A stretch of DNA of 64,000 nucleotides. It comes from Stratiolaelaps scimitus. Taxonomy: Eukaryota; Arthropoda; Arachnida; Mesostigmata; Laelapidae. Below the pieces are notes generated by a model, which was not told the origin of the DNA, did no database searches, and worked only from the letters and a program-made list of their open reading frames with translations. The stretch covers positions 612,001 through 676,000 of the forward strand of contig JABWDB010000048.1 in the NCBI GenBank assembly GCA_019614645.1. The letters run 5' to 3'. Shown here one piece after another: positions 46,397-58,400 of this stretch. The translations under genes and the position numbers were made by a program. Each line of letters opens with the position of its first letter. Position 1 is the first letter of the stretch.

Positions 46397-46714
46397 TCAG
46401 ATCAGCGATCGGCCCACGACGGGTTTGGCAGCATACGAAAACACGCAATGTCTACGGCGAGTCGACAGATGACAGCTGGGTGTAATTTTCACAGTCGAGT
46501 GTACCCACGTGTACAGGCGATCGTCCGGCTTCATTGGTGTCGCTAACGAATTTCCTATCAGCTCGAGCATGAAGGGTTCTGGACCCTGGACACTCACAGT
46601 AAGTTGGGACCCTCTTGCGCCTTGTGTCTGGTGAGCTGGTCTTGTCAAATACTGACAGTTAATTTGAAAGCAAAAGCTTTCTCCGGAATCGGTTCGGGCG
46701 GAGAACCGCACCAC
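46397..46714 (-). CDS. GC-rich open frames on both strands, uncertain coding
   Basis: On the minus strand one frame includes GSQLTVSVQGPEPFMLELIG and DDRLYTWVHSTV. A second minus frame includes TNEAGRSPVHVGTLDCENYT before a stop. A plus-strand frame over 46276-46550 is also open. At most one can be coding and none is recognised. It is recorded because the block is GC-rich and unlike its AT-rich surroundings. Confidence 0.18.
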   Translation of the reverse strand: MVRFSARTDSGESFCFQINCQYLTRPAHQTQGARGSQLTVSVQGPEPFMLELIGNSLATPMKPDDRLYTWVHSTVKITPSCHLSTRRRHCVFSYAAKPVVGRSLI

Positions 46715-47349
46715 CGATCTCCGATCTGTCTCCCCTTTCCCTGGCCCTCGAGTAGGCCAAGACGGCCACCGATGGTACGGCCTACTGTAGGCCTCCGCCC
46801 TGTCGACACCGGGGCCCTGAGCTCCGGCGTTATTGCACGCCTTGCCAGCGACTAGGCACAGAGCATAGAAGAGCCATCACAACGTCAAGGCATACGTGTG
46901 AAACCTCTCTCGATTTCTTCAAGAGCTCTTTTTCCTTGCCACGTCAACACAGGAACGGGCGGCTGCCCTGTTCCCCCCTATTGTAACAAGCTATCCCGTT
47001 GAAACGAGCTGCCAAGTGATTCCGAGTTGATGCCACTGACGATCTGTGCGGTACACTAGTGACGTATTTACGCCGCGCCAATGTTCGTTCCTGAGCGGAA
47101 ACTTTCGTTCATAGCGCACAACACGTCCAAAGGTAAATCCGACTCATTAAAAAGCTGTAATTAGCTGGCTGTCTATTATCACATGCGTCGAAATCAAAAT
47201 CGAAAAAATAGAGTAATGACAATGGAGATGTCTCCCTTTGTAGATTGTTTTAGTTTTTTTTTTATCACATGTTGGTCATTCTCTTGGTCCTTCTAACGCC
47301 TGCCGAAGCAGGACCACAAATGATTCATTGATCTCCTGTATGAATCGAG

Positions 47350-47549
47350 GGTATTATATGCATACGAATCACGGGTGAGAGATTCGCGAATATACACATG
47401 TATACATATGTGAAAGCCCTTGATACATATGTGAAAATCTCGAGGGACTGACGGCATAATGGGTCCCCGAGACTTTTACGTACTTTATCTAGGGTATGAT
47501 ATGCATAGATGTGTATGTATTCGCGAATCACTCACCTGTGATTCATGTG
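47350..47549. repeat. About 200-bp imperfect foldback
   Basis: Outer arms: GAATCACGGGTGAGAGATTC on the left, and GAATCACAGGTGAGTGATTC read on the other strand from the right. Inner arms: AAAATCTCGAGGGAC on the left against AAAAGTCTCGGGGAC. The loop is about 13 bases. It could be a MITE or a long hairpin RNA gene. Confidence 0.6.
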
Positions 47550-48606
47550 GTCGATCAGTGTTATATTATGTCATTGTTTCTAATTGTTGTTGTTGTGGTT
47601 TTTTTAAACAAATGACTCTTCCATAAACACGAGTATAATTTCGCGACGGCACAGCACGACAATGGGGTGATCGAACAGCTTCTTTAAAGGCCACAAGTGA
47701 GCCCGTGTTTCGTGATAGACAACGAAATTCGTTTGGAATAAACCCGAAGCGAACAACTACGAATCTAATTGCTCAATGTGAGTCATTATATGTCATGTTT
47801 GATTATGGAGACCTCGCAGTGCAAATCGTGGCCGCATTTCGTGGGCGATCTGTATAGGTGGCTGCTGCAAAATCATGAGCTGCTTTTGTGATCTCCATGA
47901 TTGCTCTGAAATCGACAGACGGAGCTGATGTACGAATCATGTACAACGACATTTAATATGCAATTGTTTATATCGAATGTTCGGGCAACACTTACACTTC
48001 CAGTTTCTTTGATTAACCAATAAATGTTTACGTTTACTTGGATAAATGTAGTGATTGCCCATTCAACGGCCTGGTCGTCGATTGTCGAGTGAGTTGACGC
48101 CGATTTTGCGTTTCCAAAATGGCGAGACAAGGTGAAATGAGGTCGCTATTTGCAAATCTGAATAGTCTGTTCGGTGAAGGCACCTAGGAGAACCTCAGTA
48201 TTATAAAACTGCTGTTACTGTAATAGACCAACAAAACCTTTAGCCTAGGAAAAATATATATTGTGTTCTAGTTATATCCAGACCGGTAGTCGACCTGCTC
48301 GTGCAAAGCTGTCTCGTACCAGACTTTGCCCAAATATCGCGTGAAATTAAAATCAACGTCTTAGTAGCCTTAACTGCAGCAGTACCGTGTACTTTAAGCG
48401 TTTTTTTCTGGGAGTTATCCCTGATTAAATTTCGTTTTCTTTTTTCTGCTGAACTACTAAGCAAGACAATGCTCAATCAATTCCACTTGATAATAAAAAT
48501 AAAAATAATAATAATAATAATAATAGTAGTAATTTAAGAAACATGTGCACCTTGAACTTGTATCATGCAGTGCACAACAAATTTACACAGCGGCTCATTA
48601 TTCGAT

Positions 48607-48722
48607 TCATTGCTGACTCGCGAAATTACCGCTGGGATCGGTGGTCAACCGCTTTCGATGATGCCGCAGAAAGTGGTCGTACAACACTTCCGGTAATTCC
48701 TCTTCTGCTGCGGGATTTGCGC
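48607..48722 (-). CDS. Possible terminal exon, unrecognised
   Basis: After ggtaacag at 48723 the minus strand reads ANPAAEEELPEVLYDHFLRH, then HRKRLTTDPSGNFASQQ and a stop. A donor CCGTCA|gtgagt 63 bp upstream (48786/48785) would join in matching phase (PYFSVS + ANPAA), but the 63-bp interval is also open, so splicing is not proven. Upstream, two frames compete. The exon looks coding; the family is unknown. Confidence 0.35.
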
Positions 48723-49068
48723 CTGTTACCGCCGATACTGGACAGCACCATTCACGGTGTTCACTCGCTTCGCTGACCCACTCACTGACGGAGAAGTATG
48801 GCAAGACGAAGCGGACGTGATCAATCCAGAAACTTTGCGGGCAGATTCTCATCTTTTCCCGCGGCGCGAACCTTCTCTCTCGCTCGGTATGACTTGTGCA
48901 GACAGATGAAAGTCGTACAATGAGAAGATGAGGCACTCATTGACCTTCGATAGCTACATAGACTGATGTGTGTCAATCGAGTCGTGAGGTTACGAAGGTG
49001 AACACGTCAGTTCCACTTCCTACTTTCTCTCCCCCTGGGCTTTCCCTCTGTCCCCCTTCACCAGAAGG

Positions 49069-49467
49069 TTGTTCAAACGTGTTCAAGCTGTGAACAATGT
49101 CGTATCCATGCATAGATGCTTATACCGGCCAGCGTACGTTACACCGATGTTTATATACGGTCGGCGCGGGAAATTCAAATTTTGGCCAGGTTCTCGTCAA
49201 GACACGTCCCTGCTTCACGCCACCAGTGGCAATGTGGAAGCCCACGCACCGGCGACCATAGTGAGAGCCCGATGGCCAGCAATACCAGCTGCTGCTGCTG
49301 CTGTTGCTTTGCTCAGCGTCATTCATGACGGCGGGCATCTTATCCACAAACGGCGCGAAGAACGAAGATCATCGAGCGGACTTCGAAAGCACACGGCCGA
49401 AGTCTTCCTGAGAGACAAGCTTCGCGATCGGCTCCCGCAACCGGAACTGAACACCACTCAGTGGTGA
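49069..49467 (+). CDS. Open frame of 132 codons, uncertain
   Basis: A GC-rich frame after a pyrimidine-rich tract ending ccag (49065). It carries an Ala run from a CTG-type repeat (AIPAAAAAVALL), then a charged segment (HKRREERRSSSGLRKHT) and ends at NTTQW-stop. It might belong with the exon candidate at 49.5 kb. There is no homology or splice proof; chance openness in a GC-rich block is possible. Confidence 0.22.
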   Translation: MFKRVQAVNNVVSMHRCLYRPAYVTPMFIYGRRGKFKFWPGSRQDTSLLHATSGNVEAHAPATIVRARWPAIPAAAAAVALLSVIHDGGHLIHKRREERRSSSGLRKHTAEVFLRDKLRDRLPQPELNTTQW

Positions 49468-49511
49468 TGAGAAAGAGACCTTGAGTATCCGTGCAACGTT
49501 GAGTTCCACTA

Positions 49512-49724
49512 GTGAGTGCATCGTACGTGACGGAACGTATGCTAAGTCATACTGTGAATCGAGTTGTTGGCCAGAGGAACGGCACTGTTCTCGACGTCAT
49601 CGACCTACGGATTCTGCAGGTGTGCTCTCATTGTGGACGTGCTCTTTCAGCGTCGAAAGCGTACAAAATAACTGCTATTGCGGAATTGCTATTCGATGGT
49701 GAACCAATGGATATATTTAACTGA
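49512..49724 (+). CDS. Possible terminal exon with CxxC pair, unrecognised
   Basis: The frame reads RNGTVLDVIDLRILQVCSHC then GRALSASKAYKITAIAELLF and ends EPMDIFN-stop. It could be entered at ggattctgcag|GTGTGC (49620) in phase 0 or be part of a longer exon. The VCSHCG motif recalls half of a zinc knuckle. It lacks an ATG, and no upstream exon is proven; an open frame at 49069-49467 lies on the same strand. Confidence 0.3.
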   Translation: MSASYVTERMLSHTVNRVVGQRNGTVLDVIDLRILQVCSHCGRALSASKAYKITAIAELLFDGEPMDIFN

Positions 49725-50810
49725 GAACGAAGAAATCACCTAGCCCATGTATTGTGGATGCATTCATCAATTGCGCCGACTTGTACATGCATTTATGAAT
49801 ATGTGCACATCGTAATACATGATAGCCTTGAAGATAATAGTGTCGGGCACATCCTCATATAATAGTATAACAGCTGCTCAAGTTAGAGGTCACGTCTCAC
49901 GCAATGGTATACCTCGTGTCGAAATTGATTTAATCCATTGTGTCTGAATACATGGACAGCGATCCTTTGCAATGGACCCTATCACTATTATGGCACTGGT
50001 TATCATTGGTCATAAGCATCTGCCTTCAGAGACATCGCGAGTATAGGTAGTTGCGCCAACAAGCGTTTGGAGCGTATGACCTCGCACAGGGGTCCATGGA
50101 CCCTGTTTCAAGTTCGTCTTTCTTCGATCATTCAACATATGGCTATAGAACCAAACTCTCCCGCCCCAAAAAGGCGATGCAACATAAGAACGATATGGCG
50201 GCCTCTAGATTTTCCTATGTTAGTCATCGAACATGAGTGTGCGTCTTTTTAGACACACAATAATTAGAGAGGTAGTGATTTATACCCCTTTTTTGTGGGT
50301 GTTTTTCAATATCCTACTAAAAACCAGGTACTCTACCAAGTGTACGGCGATCCCAATTGTATTGCTGAAGTTCGAAGGGCTCTAGCATACCGGAGGTTGG
50401 TAAATTCGCCTAACTGTGCGAACTTCTTGAGTTTCCAGTGCTTTAATATTGAGTTAGAACTTATTGTTAGGCGTTTCTCACAGGAGAAGAGGTTCAGAAT
50501 CGTACCCCCAGCACGGGCAGGGTCTAACAGGTAGCTCAGAGGAGCTTCTGAAGCACATGCGCATTGTGTAGTAATGTTTGTGAATTGTCCTTATTTTCCT
50601 GGGAGTGAACGCGTCCAGCTAAGAGAAGTGAGATGATTTACAAACCCAAGCGTGCAGGATCCTTCCTTTTGCAGCGACTTGACCTCGATCTGACTCAGAG
50701 ATTCAAATACTGGCCATCGCCTGCCTCGGGACCGTGACCATGAGCTCAGGCCTCGATTGCCTCCGACACCCCAACTACTTCTCTAATTTTTACATGTATA
50801 TATATATATA

Positions 50811-51038
50811 TATACACTTTCTTGTGAAAATGCAAGTCTCTAATAGGAGCCTCATTATTGTTGGGTCACTCTGAGGCGAACCGTCGGGCGAACCCTGTTT
50901 TTTTTTACAATTTCCTTTATATATATATATAAGGAAATTGTAAAAGAAGAACAGGGTTCGCCCGACGGTTCGCCTCAGAGTGACCCAACAATAATGAGAC
51001 TCCTATTAGAGACTTGCATTTTCACAAAAAAGTGTATA
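50811..51038. repeat. Near-perfect 228-bp palindrome with AT core (foldback element)
   Basis: The arms 50811-50924 and 50925-51038 pair throughout without gaps and with only a few mismatches, including a T run opposite AAAAGAAGA. The ends read TATACACTTT(C/T)TTGTGAAAA. The core is TTTATATATATATATAA. There is no coding content. It could be a foldback MITE. Confidence 0.8.
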
Positions 51039-51670
51039 TAAAGTGTATACATATGTACAATAAGTATATGTTATACCTGAACGGTTTCAAGTCACTTTTC
51101 AAACGTATGTGGTTTTCTCAGCACAGATACAGGATGCACATATGTTGAATTAGAAGCATGTTAATTAAAAAGCATATTTAGATTCATGTTAATTAATTCA
51201 TGGTATTAGGAATTATTATTATTTCAGTCGAACGAGTTCTAAAATCGAGCTGAGCAAGAAGGCCTTTCAAGAGAGGTTGCAGCTGCTGCGCAAAAATACT
51301 ATATTTGATACAATTTCGGCAATAATATGCTTTCTCCGTGAGCGTGTATTAATAATTAAGAATCAGCCAATCAATTTCGATGCAGTGACTGAATATTGAT
51401 CGATATGATACCAAAATATCACCGCCAAGTATCCTACGGAGCTGCATCTATACAGTGAACATTATCTAAAGTATAAAACAATAATTAATTAAAATTGGCC
51501 CTTTTTTCATTGAATTTTTACTCGAAATTTTACTCTGTCACGCCGAATACGTCAGGTGCCCTGGGCCCCAAAATCAGCGAACCGCTCAAAAGCAGCGTGC
51601 AACGCCTTCATGTGATTGATCCCAGATAGAATCGATTCGACTCTCGGGCGATATTTACACTCTTTTTCTA

Positions 51671-51672
<2 letters not shown>

Positions 51673-51717
<45 letters not shown>
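51673..51717. repeat. (AT)n microsatellite
   Basis: About 45 bp of pure AT repeat. Confidence 0.9.
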
Positions 51718-51718
<1 letters not shown>

Positions 51719-52227
51719 CAGCCTTAGCCAATCGATCTGTGCAAATGAATTCAATAAAATACGAACATATTTCGTTTCGTTAGGATTTTTGTACACAATG
51801 GGAAATACACATGAATCCATTACAATGTTTGTTTTCTGGTGATAGCGATCACTGAACAGGATGTGTTCATATATTCTACTCGGAGGGTAGGGTAGCATAA
51901 TGAAGTCTAATAATGACAATAATAAATTGCTTGTTTAAATGGCGCGAAAGCTGCAAGACACACACAAGCCATGCAGAATTACATGAAATCCTATTTAGCA
52001 TCTTTGACCTTTGTAGACCTTTGTATAGATAAATGCGTATGTCCTTTCCTCTCCCTATATATAAATGTATATATATGTACATATATATACATAGACGCGG
52101 TTCTATGCTCACAACACGTTCATTCAAGTACGAGTACTTCGTTTACTATCTTTTATTTCGTTGAAGCGTTGAAGCTCCTAACACTGCAAACTAGAAGTAA
52201 GTATTTCTGGAGACAGACTCTCTCTCG

Positions 52228-52405
52228 CGCAGAGCCTTCAACATTTAACTTAGTCCACGGTACGACAACTGCTTTTACCATAAGGATCCATAGGACAAGG
52301 ACCCCTTGAAGGTAAATGTACACTTTGGATGGGGATTCAACCCGTGTGGGCACTTACGTGCAATCGTCCAATTTGTCACCCACCAACGGGGTCTCGACTA
52401 CTACT
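52228..52405 (-). mobile_element. SINE1 copy
   Basis: It has CATTTAACTTAGTCCACGG, ACGACAACTGCTTTTACC and the B box GGGATTCAACCCGTG, and ends at GGGGTCTCGAC, which may mark the element's 5' end. It lies just upstream of the MARVEL-like gene. Confidence 0.7.
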
Positions 52406-52630
52406 GCAAAGTACCAGCAAATTCAACCGGCATCTTTGTGGCTGTCAGCTGTTCGGCCACTTGGCCACGAGGTCTATTTTAGTTCGATTTCCTTTTGCCG
52501 CTAGTAATAATAATAATAATCCGCTCTAATTACGATACAATCAATTGTCCAGATTTCAGATTTGATCCCGCAACGAGTTCTGAGCCTGTCATCTGTTTGA
52601 GATCGACATTCGCCTGCCTATCGTGTCACC

Positions 52631-54213
52631 ATGTCGACGCAATACCGTCAAACGACCGTTGTCACGACGACAACCACCTCCCCTGGTGGGGTGATCACGA
52701 TTAATCGGTCGTTCGTGTCCTCCGTCAGCGGGATTCTCACCTTCCTCGAAGTGGTCCGTAAAAACTTGTCAACTGCGAGCACTTTACGGCTCCATTAGGC
52801 AATTTGTCACCGAATTATTAAAACATATTAACAAAGTGCAAATACCGTAGGTTATGAAATCTAAGCCTACATACCTTAGGTTATAATAACTTAAATACCT
52901 TAGGTTATAAAATCTAGGCCTACTATATATGTATATGTACAAAAACAAATTATGTTATGATGTCCTGAATATTTGTGTGTATACTCATTTATCATTATTT
53001 CATTACGAGAACTTAATTGCATTACTGTAAATGCAGTTCCGTTAATCAATCACCATTTGTATTGTGTAAAAACGTTTCGATGGCCAACATCAGATTTCAC
53101 ACTGTCGAATTCACTCACTCGTACCAGTACAACAACGACAAAGATGAATCATTTTGAACGTTTGAACATCACGGAAACACAAGTTCTCCAATGATGCTAT
53201 TTGCCGCTCCACTTGAACTATAATAGCAACTCTAAACTCTCCGAGCAATCTTCAGCGATACAACGATCCAAAGACAACATACTTTATTAATTAGTTATTA
53301 ACGAAACTGCAGTTGTGTTCTTTTTGTCCAACGTTTACGTTCTCTGCTGCTATAACCCTTCCCTCAAAAACGGAGGTTCCAATTAAACCAAATGAACCAA
53401 TTGTTGCCGCTGTTCAATCCATCTTGCAGGTGTTCGCCCTGATCATCTTCATTATGACGGTACAAACGCGAGATCGACCGTTCGCGCACGCCTACAATCT
53501 CCCCTTATATTTCGTTAATTTGACCTCATTTTGCTTCCTCATCGTATTGTCACTCATCATTTTAGCGGCTTTCTTGTCGATAACCGGGACGATTCTGCCG
53601 ACGACGTTCTTCGTACGTGTTTATTCAAAATTGAATTCATATATTTTGTATTACACATCAACTAAGCGGACATGCTATATTATATAGGTATTGTTATTAT
53701 TTTTTTTATATATAAACTACGGGTACAAATCTATCGCCTAATACTTCCGTGTCAGCCCTTTCGGGCGGGGGCATCTCGTTGTGTCTAGATATCAATTTTG
53801 GTTGGCTAAAACACAATGTAGATATATGCAATAATACTAAAGTACAAATGTTTCCGGATGTCTAAGTCTCCTTCATTGCCTTGAACGTTGAACTTAGTCC
53901 TCAAGGGGTACAACTTTTTGTACGACATAAGGCCTCATAAGGCCGACCCTCTTCCCTTAAATGCGAATGTGAGAGCATCGGTGAGGATCGTACCTCATCG
54001 TGTGACCACCTACACGGGTTTCTCCTTCGGTTACAACGCAGGCACACATGAATGCCCGCCACCATGGGGTCTCGACCGATGTAGACATATTATAGCTGAG
54101 ATATCTGTATAGAGATAGACAAGTATTCATTTGTTACGCGGCCATGCCCACCTGGTAATTCCATCTGATTCAATATCTCTCATTCCAAGTTAAATTAGTT
54201 CTTATTATCTATG

Positions 54214-54255
<42 letters not shown>

Positions 54256-55110
54256 AGGTTTATTAAGTTACGAATGTTATATCTAGGTACAATATTAATG
54301 TATATATGTACCGTAGCTAGATCTTTATGTTCAAGATGGACTCTCAGTAGAGGATGACGCTTTTAGCAGCAGGTAGAGGAGACATTTTAAATAAATCTTC
54401 CAGGCTGACTCGCAACCAATATTTAACAGCGTCTACGTTCTTCATAAGAAGTTTTATCGTCCCTTCAGTTAAACCTCCCGTACACTGGGTCGGCCCCACT
54501 TTCTATGGAGATTAGAATGTCTCTGGTGGTGTCCGTGCGTTGGCAAAAAAAGATTTTCTGCTTTAACAAAAAAACAACTAGTGCTGAGTCTAGCTACGAC
54601 AACATAGATTTCACTATTGACGAATTTAATATCAAACAGGCCCCCCTCGGTGTCGTGGATACGTATCATAACTATAATTAAACGGATTCCATTTTACTGT
54701 ATACTAATCATACGTAATTAATTTCTATTGTGTTCCTCCACAGTTCCTTGTGCTGCACTGCGCAGGCTTTGGCATGTACCTCATCGGAGGGGTGGGAATG
54801 CTTATTAAGGACTATAATGAGGCTGTACTTGTCGCAAGTGCCGTAAGTACAAAAAAAAATCAGGAAAACTCATAAAATCATAAACAACATCAATGATGAA
54901 AAACTTGATGATAAACTTCAGCTTTGATCAGGGTACTTGCAATGTTAAACTATCTGAGTTCACCGTTAACAGTGAGAATTGCCGTTTTTCTTTGTGATCT
55001 GACCATATGGCTATCTGGATTGATGAATGTATCTATTGCAGGCGATGTGTTTAGTCGCGTCGGCGTGTCACGTGATTCACGTTATGCTTGCACAAAGGGG
55101 CCGAGTTTAA
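52631..55110 (+). CDS. MARVEL-like four-transmembrane protein, four exons
   Basis: Four exons join in phase 0 to give 157 residues: 52631-52753, 53430-53612, 54744-54842 and 55042-55110. The start ATG has a good context (cacc) and opens MSTQYRQTTVV followed by a Thr-rich cytosolic segment. Four hydrophobic segments lie at about residues 32-53, 65-93, 99-122 and 127-149. The first is split by intron 1 (GILTFLEV|VFALIIFIMTV). The tail LAQRGRV is short and basic. Length, a Thr-rich N-terminus, topology and the TM1 sequence fit MARVEL-domain proteins (MAL, CMTM and insect relatives), which act in membrane apposition and vesicle traffic. Acceptors (ttgcag, ccacag, ttgcag) and donors gtacgt and gtaagt are good; donor 1, gtccgt, is weak but keeps phase and completes TM1. 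Intron 2 (1131 bp) carries a SINE1 copy and a SINE4 copy. The exact subfamily is not resolved; a tetraspan of another family is possible. Confidence 0.82.
53878..54085 (-). mobile_element. SINE1 copy in intron 2 of the MARVEL-like gene
   Basis: Tail to 5' end are present: AACTTAGTCC, CATAAGGCCTCATAAGGCC, a B-box remnant (GGATCGTACC), GAATGCCCGCCACCATGG for the A box, and GGGGTCTCGAC at the edge. Confidence 0.68.
54215..54253. repeat. (AT)n microsatellite in MARVEL-like gene intron 2
   Basis: About 39 bp of TA repeat. Confidence 0.9.
54338..54570 (+). mobile_element. SINE4 copy with an inserted SINE1-like tail, intron 2 of the MARVEL-like gene
   Basis: The blocks CTCTCAGTAGAGGATGACG, ACTGGGTCGGCCCCACTTTC and GTCTCTGGTGGTGTCCGTGC match 5.2 kb. 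Between them is an antisense SINE1-type tail (CCAGGCTGACTCGCAACC, ATATTTAACAGC), so one element seems nested in the other. Confidence 0.6.
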
Positions 55111-55380
55111 GGACCGAAATATCTTGATCGAGGCCGACCTGCGAAGGATGTGGACAACTTTCCTGGCAACGATAGACACGGTTCATTGATTGGAAGTTCA
55201 ATACGTGCATTTTGTCAAGCGACGTGTGATACCCTCACTCACGTCTGAGCTAGGTCAGTCACAGCAAATCGTTGCTCTTAAACAGAAAACGCCTCATCCG
55301 CGGCCGTGCCTGCGCAAATTGAACGTCTTCAGGCTGCACATATGTAATATGGCACATTGACTGTCATTTCCTATATAGAG

Positions 55381-55384
<4 letters not shown>

Positions 55385-55429
<45 letters not shown>
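55385..55429. repeat. (AT)n microsatellite
   Basis: About 45 bp of AT repeat, 275 bp beyond the MARVEL-like stop codon. Confidence 0.9.
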
Positions 55430-55431
<2 letters not shown>

Positions 55432-58400
55432 ATGGTTAAAACATCAAAAAAATGATCACACTCCATTATTTAAATTAGTTAGCTAATTTAGCAAAATTGC
55501 GATTTTTAAAATATTTTACTGTTACTATTATTATTATTCTATGTCACAAAAGTTATTGAAAATAAAGGCTACTACTGCCCAACAATCTGTACCCAAGAAT
55601 AGTAATAATAATAATAGAACAATAATAAAATTATGTACAAAATTCGCCTGTAAAAACACAAGTGCACAAGATTTTTTTTCATCTCCCATGATCATTTTCT
55701 TCAGAATGATAGTTGACTTTGGCATTCGATAATAGGCCGCTACCCATCAGTTCGTAGAATGGCCTACAAACATTAATACACAATGGCATCATCCAGCACA
55801 ATACGAGTACGTTTGTATAAAATGGCCATGCTATAATAGTAACAAATGGAGATTTTACATACTCGAGCAACTAAATAAAATCTCGGAACTTTCCTGAGCC
55901 TCTGCACCAACTGAATTAAACGTCATCAAAACAAATAAAACAAAAAAAAAGACGAATAACCTAAAAATAATCACCAAGTCTCTCTGCCAACTGTTAACAC
56001 AAGAAAATATTGCTTCACTTCGTCGCTGCGGTGTTTGCTTCTCGGATTAGCACAGGCCGATTTACCTACAGATACCTTATGGTTGGTAGTCGTTTAGAAA
56101 AACGATCGATCCCGCATCGACAATAAGGGACACAAGCAAATTATACTGTAATTACCTTAAATAACCAAAAAAAACAGGCTCCTTCGAAAACATGACTGAA
56201 TTTTATGCTAAAAACATAGATTTTATGCTTTAATAAATTTCTCTGAGAACTAGAGGTGACTGCGGGCTGGAGGATAAAACACCCCAAAATATTAGAAGAG
56301 AAAAAAAGATAATTGTACCGTTACAATGTAATATTATTATATGTTTATGCTATATTTAACTGCCACGCGTTAAGTATGAGTGCTGTGATTATAATGAATA
56401 AAGAATTAATATTCAACCTGTTAACGAGATCTCACTGACTCTTCTGTATACTTGACACATCGTATGGTATTAGCTATCTGACGTATTGATACATTTATAA
56501 TTAATTAATTATGGAACACAAGAAAGCTTTGACAAAGCAACAAGGTGCTACTGGATTCGTGGCGGGGTCCGCACGCGTATTAGGATTGTACATCAAGGCG
56601 AGTGATGAACATCACGCGAAGAAAAATCATGCAAAAAACACCTGCATATAATACATAAAGAGAGAGAGAGAATAATAATTACTGCTCTGCGAAGTTTAAC
56701 CCTATAAATAACATAGTGGGTTTAAGAAAAGATTAATATATCATAATTATATAATTATGTAGCAGACTGACGGAACGTTTAACGAAAACAGTAATTTCAC
56801 TCAAATCTGTTCGCTAAGCTCGATTTTCTAACTGAACAAGTTTAGCATCGCCTCGTCGAACCGAGGAAAAGCCTAGGATACCATACATGAGACAGTATCA
56901 ACCTTAGTGGAACCATTGCTGCGATTAGGTACGATCTTTGAGCCGCACTCAAAAAAAAAGACATCTCACATTTTCTATATATATATACATAGATAGAGAA
57001 ATACATATATAAATAAGTATTACCAACTAATTTATTAATGTTCAACTGTACACATTTATTTCTTGCAATTTCTTCTTTTCCTCGTTCTTGATAATGATAC
57101 TAATAATAATCATAATATTAATTAATTATAGTATAATTATACGCGTTCTAGCCTACGTCCGCTCTGGTACAACACGGTATGTTGATCTCTCTGAATGTGC
57201 GTCTCCGTGTGTTCGATCCTACTGGTGTTCACACATATAAATACATATAGCATATATGTATATAGTCTATCTACATATACATGCCGAGAGATACAACTGC
57301 AACTATAACAAGAATGGTCAAAATTCGAATTGCCAAAAAGGGAGCCGGTAACAGCACATTTCCGTGAGCTGATAGTACATTCGCTATTAGCATCATTGCC
57401 ACTGTTGTAGTTTTTCAGAGGCCGACGTCGTCATGCGACTCGGAAATTTACCCCTCCACCTCCTTGCCGCCGCGTGGCAAGAGTTGCACAGAGCCCATTT
57501 TTTTTTTTTATTCTACGAGGTCGGCATGACGCGACAGCCATCTCTGCCGATTCTGCGCTGTAGACCAATCCCCCACCTCACTCGCGAGACCCTCTAGCCA
57601 TTTTGTAAGGAACAAAAGAAAAGGTGCTCAAGAGTGTATCTCATAACATAAGTTGCAACGCAAAAAACAGAACAATTCCCTTGACGGGTACCCTAACCTA
57701 CTTGAATAATGCACTACAACGACTACTGTGAGTGTAGTTACCTCTAGGGTAGTCGGTGTAATCGTAGGAGAAACAAACGAGTGGAAAAAAAAACGACTAA
57801 GAACAGAGACACGTACACACACATGTGGATGTCGATATGAGACCTGACCTGTTCCGTTCAATGATTGGTTGACTTGAACTTGAGTGAACACTCATTGGAC
57901 TAATTTCAAATTAATTACCACGCACATAATGCGTCGTGGCTGTCAACCGACTCGTGCCAAATGTTTAGTTCTAATGCTACATCCGAAAGACGCTATTTGA
58001 TGAGCTTGATTTATCATAATTATTATTATTCGAATTTTTCTTATAAATGTATATTATGTATCCTAAAATCTAGCTGTATTTATACATGTCTGTGAAGTAT
58101 ACTTTGCCCTTAGTCTTTCTATTTACCAACGGTGAGGGATCGACTCCTATGAGCCTAGAAACGAAATAAAGTTATTTTTTTATTTCACCTCCCCCCTTCA
58201 CGTGAGAACAAGGTCGATATGAGATCCCCTGGAGCTTGTCGTAGTCACAGACAGCCGGAATCAATGCAACTGGACGATATTTAGGGCCGAAACAGCTGTG
58301 GCAAAACAATGTCAATACAATACGATTTTACGGGATATGTCTACAAATTGATCTCTATATCACTCCGGGTGATTTAGACAAACCCACCCAATGATTTTGG

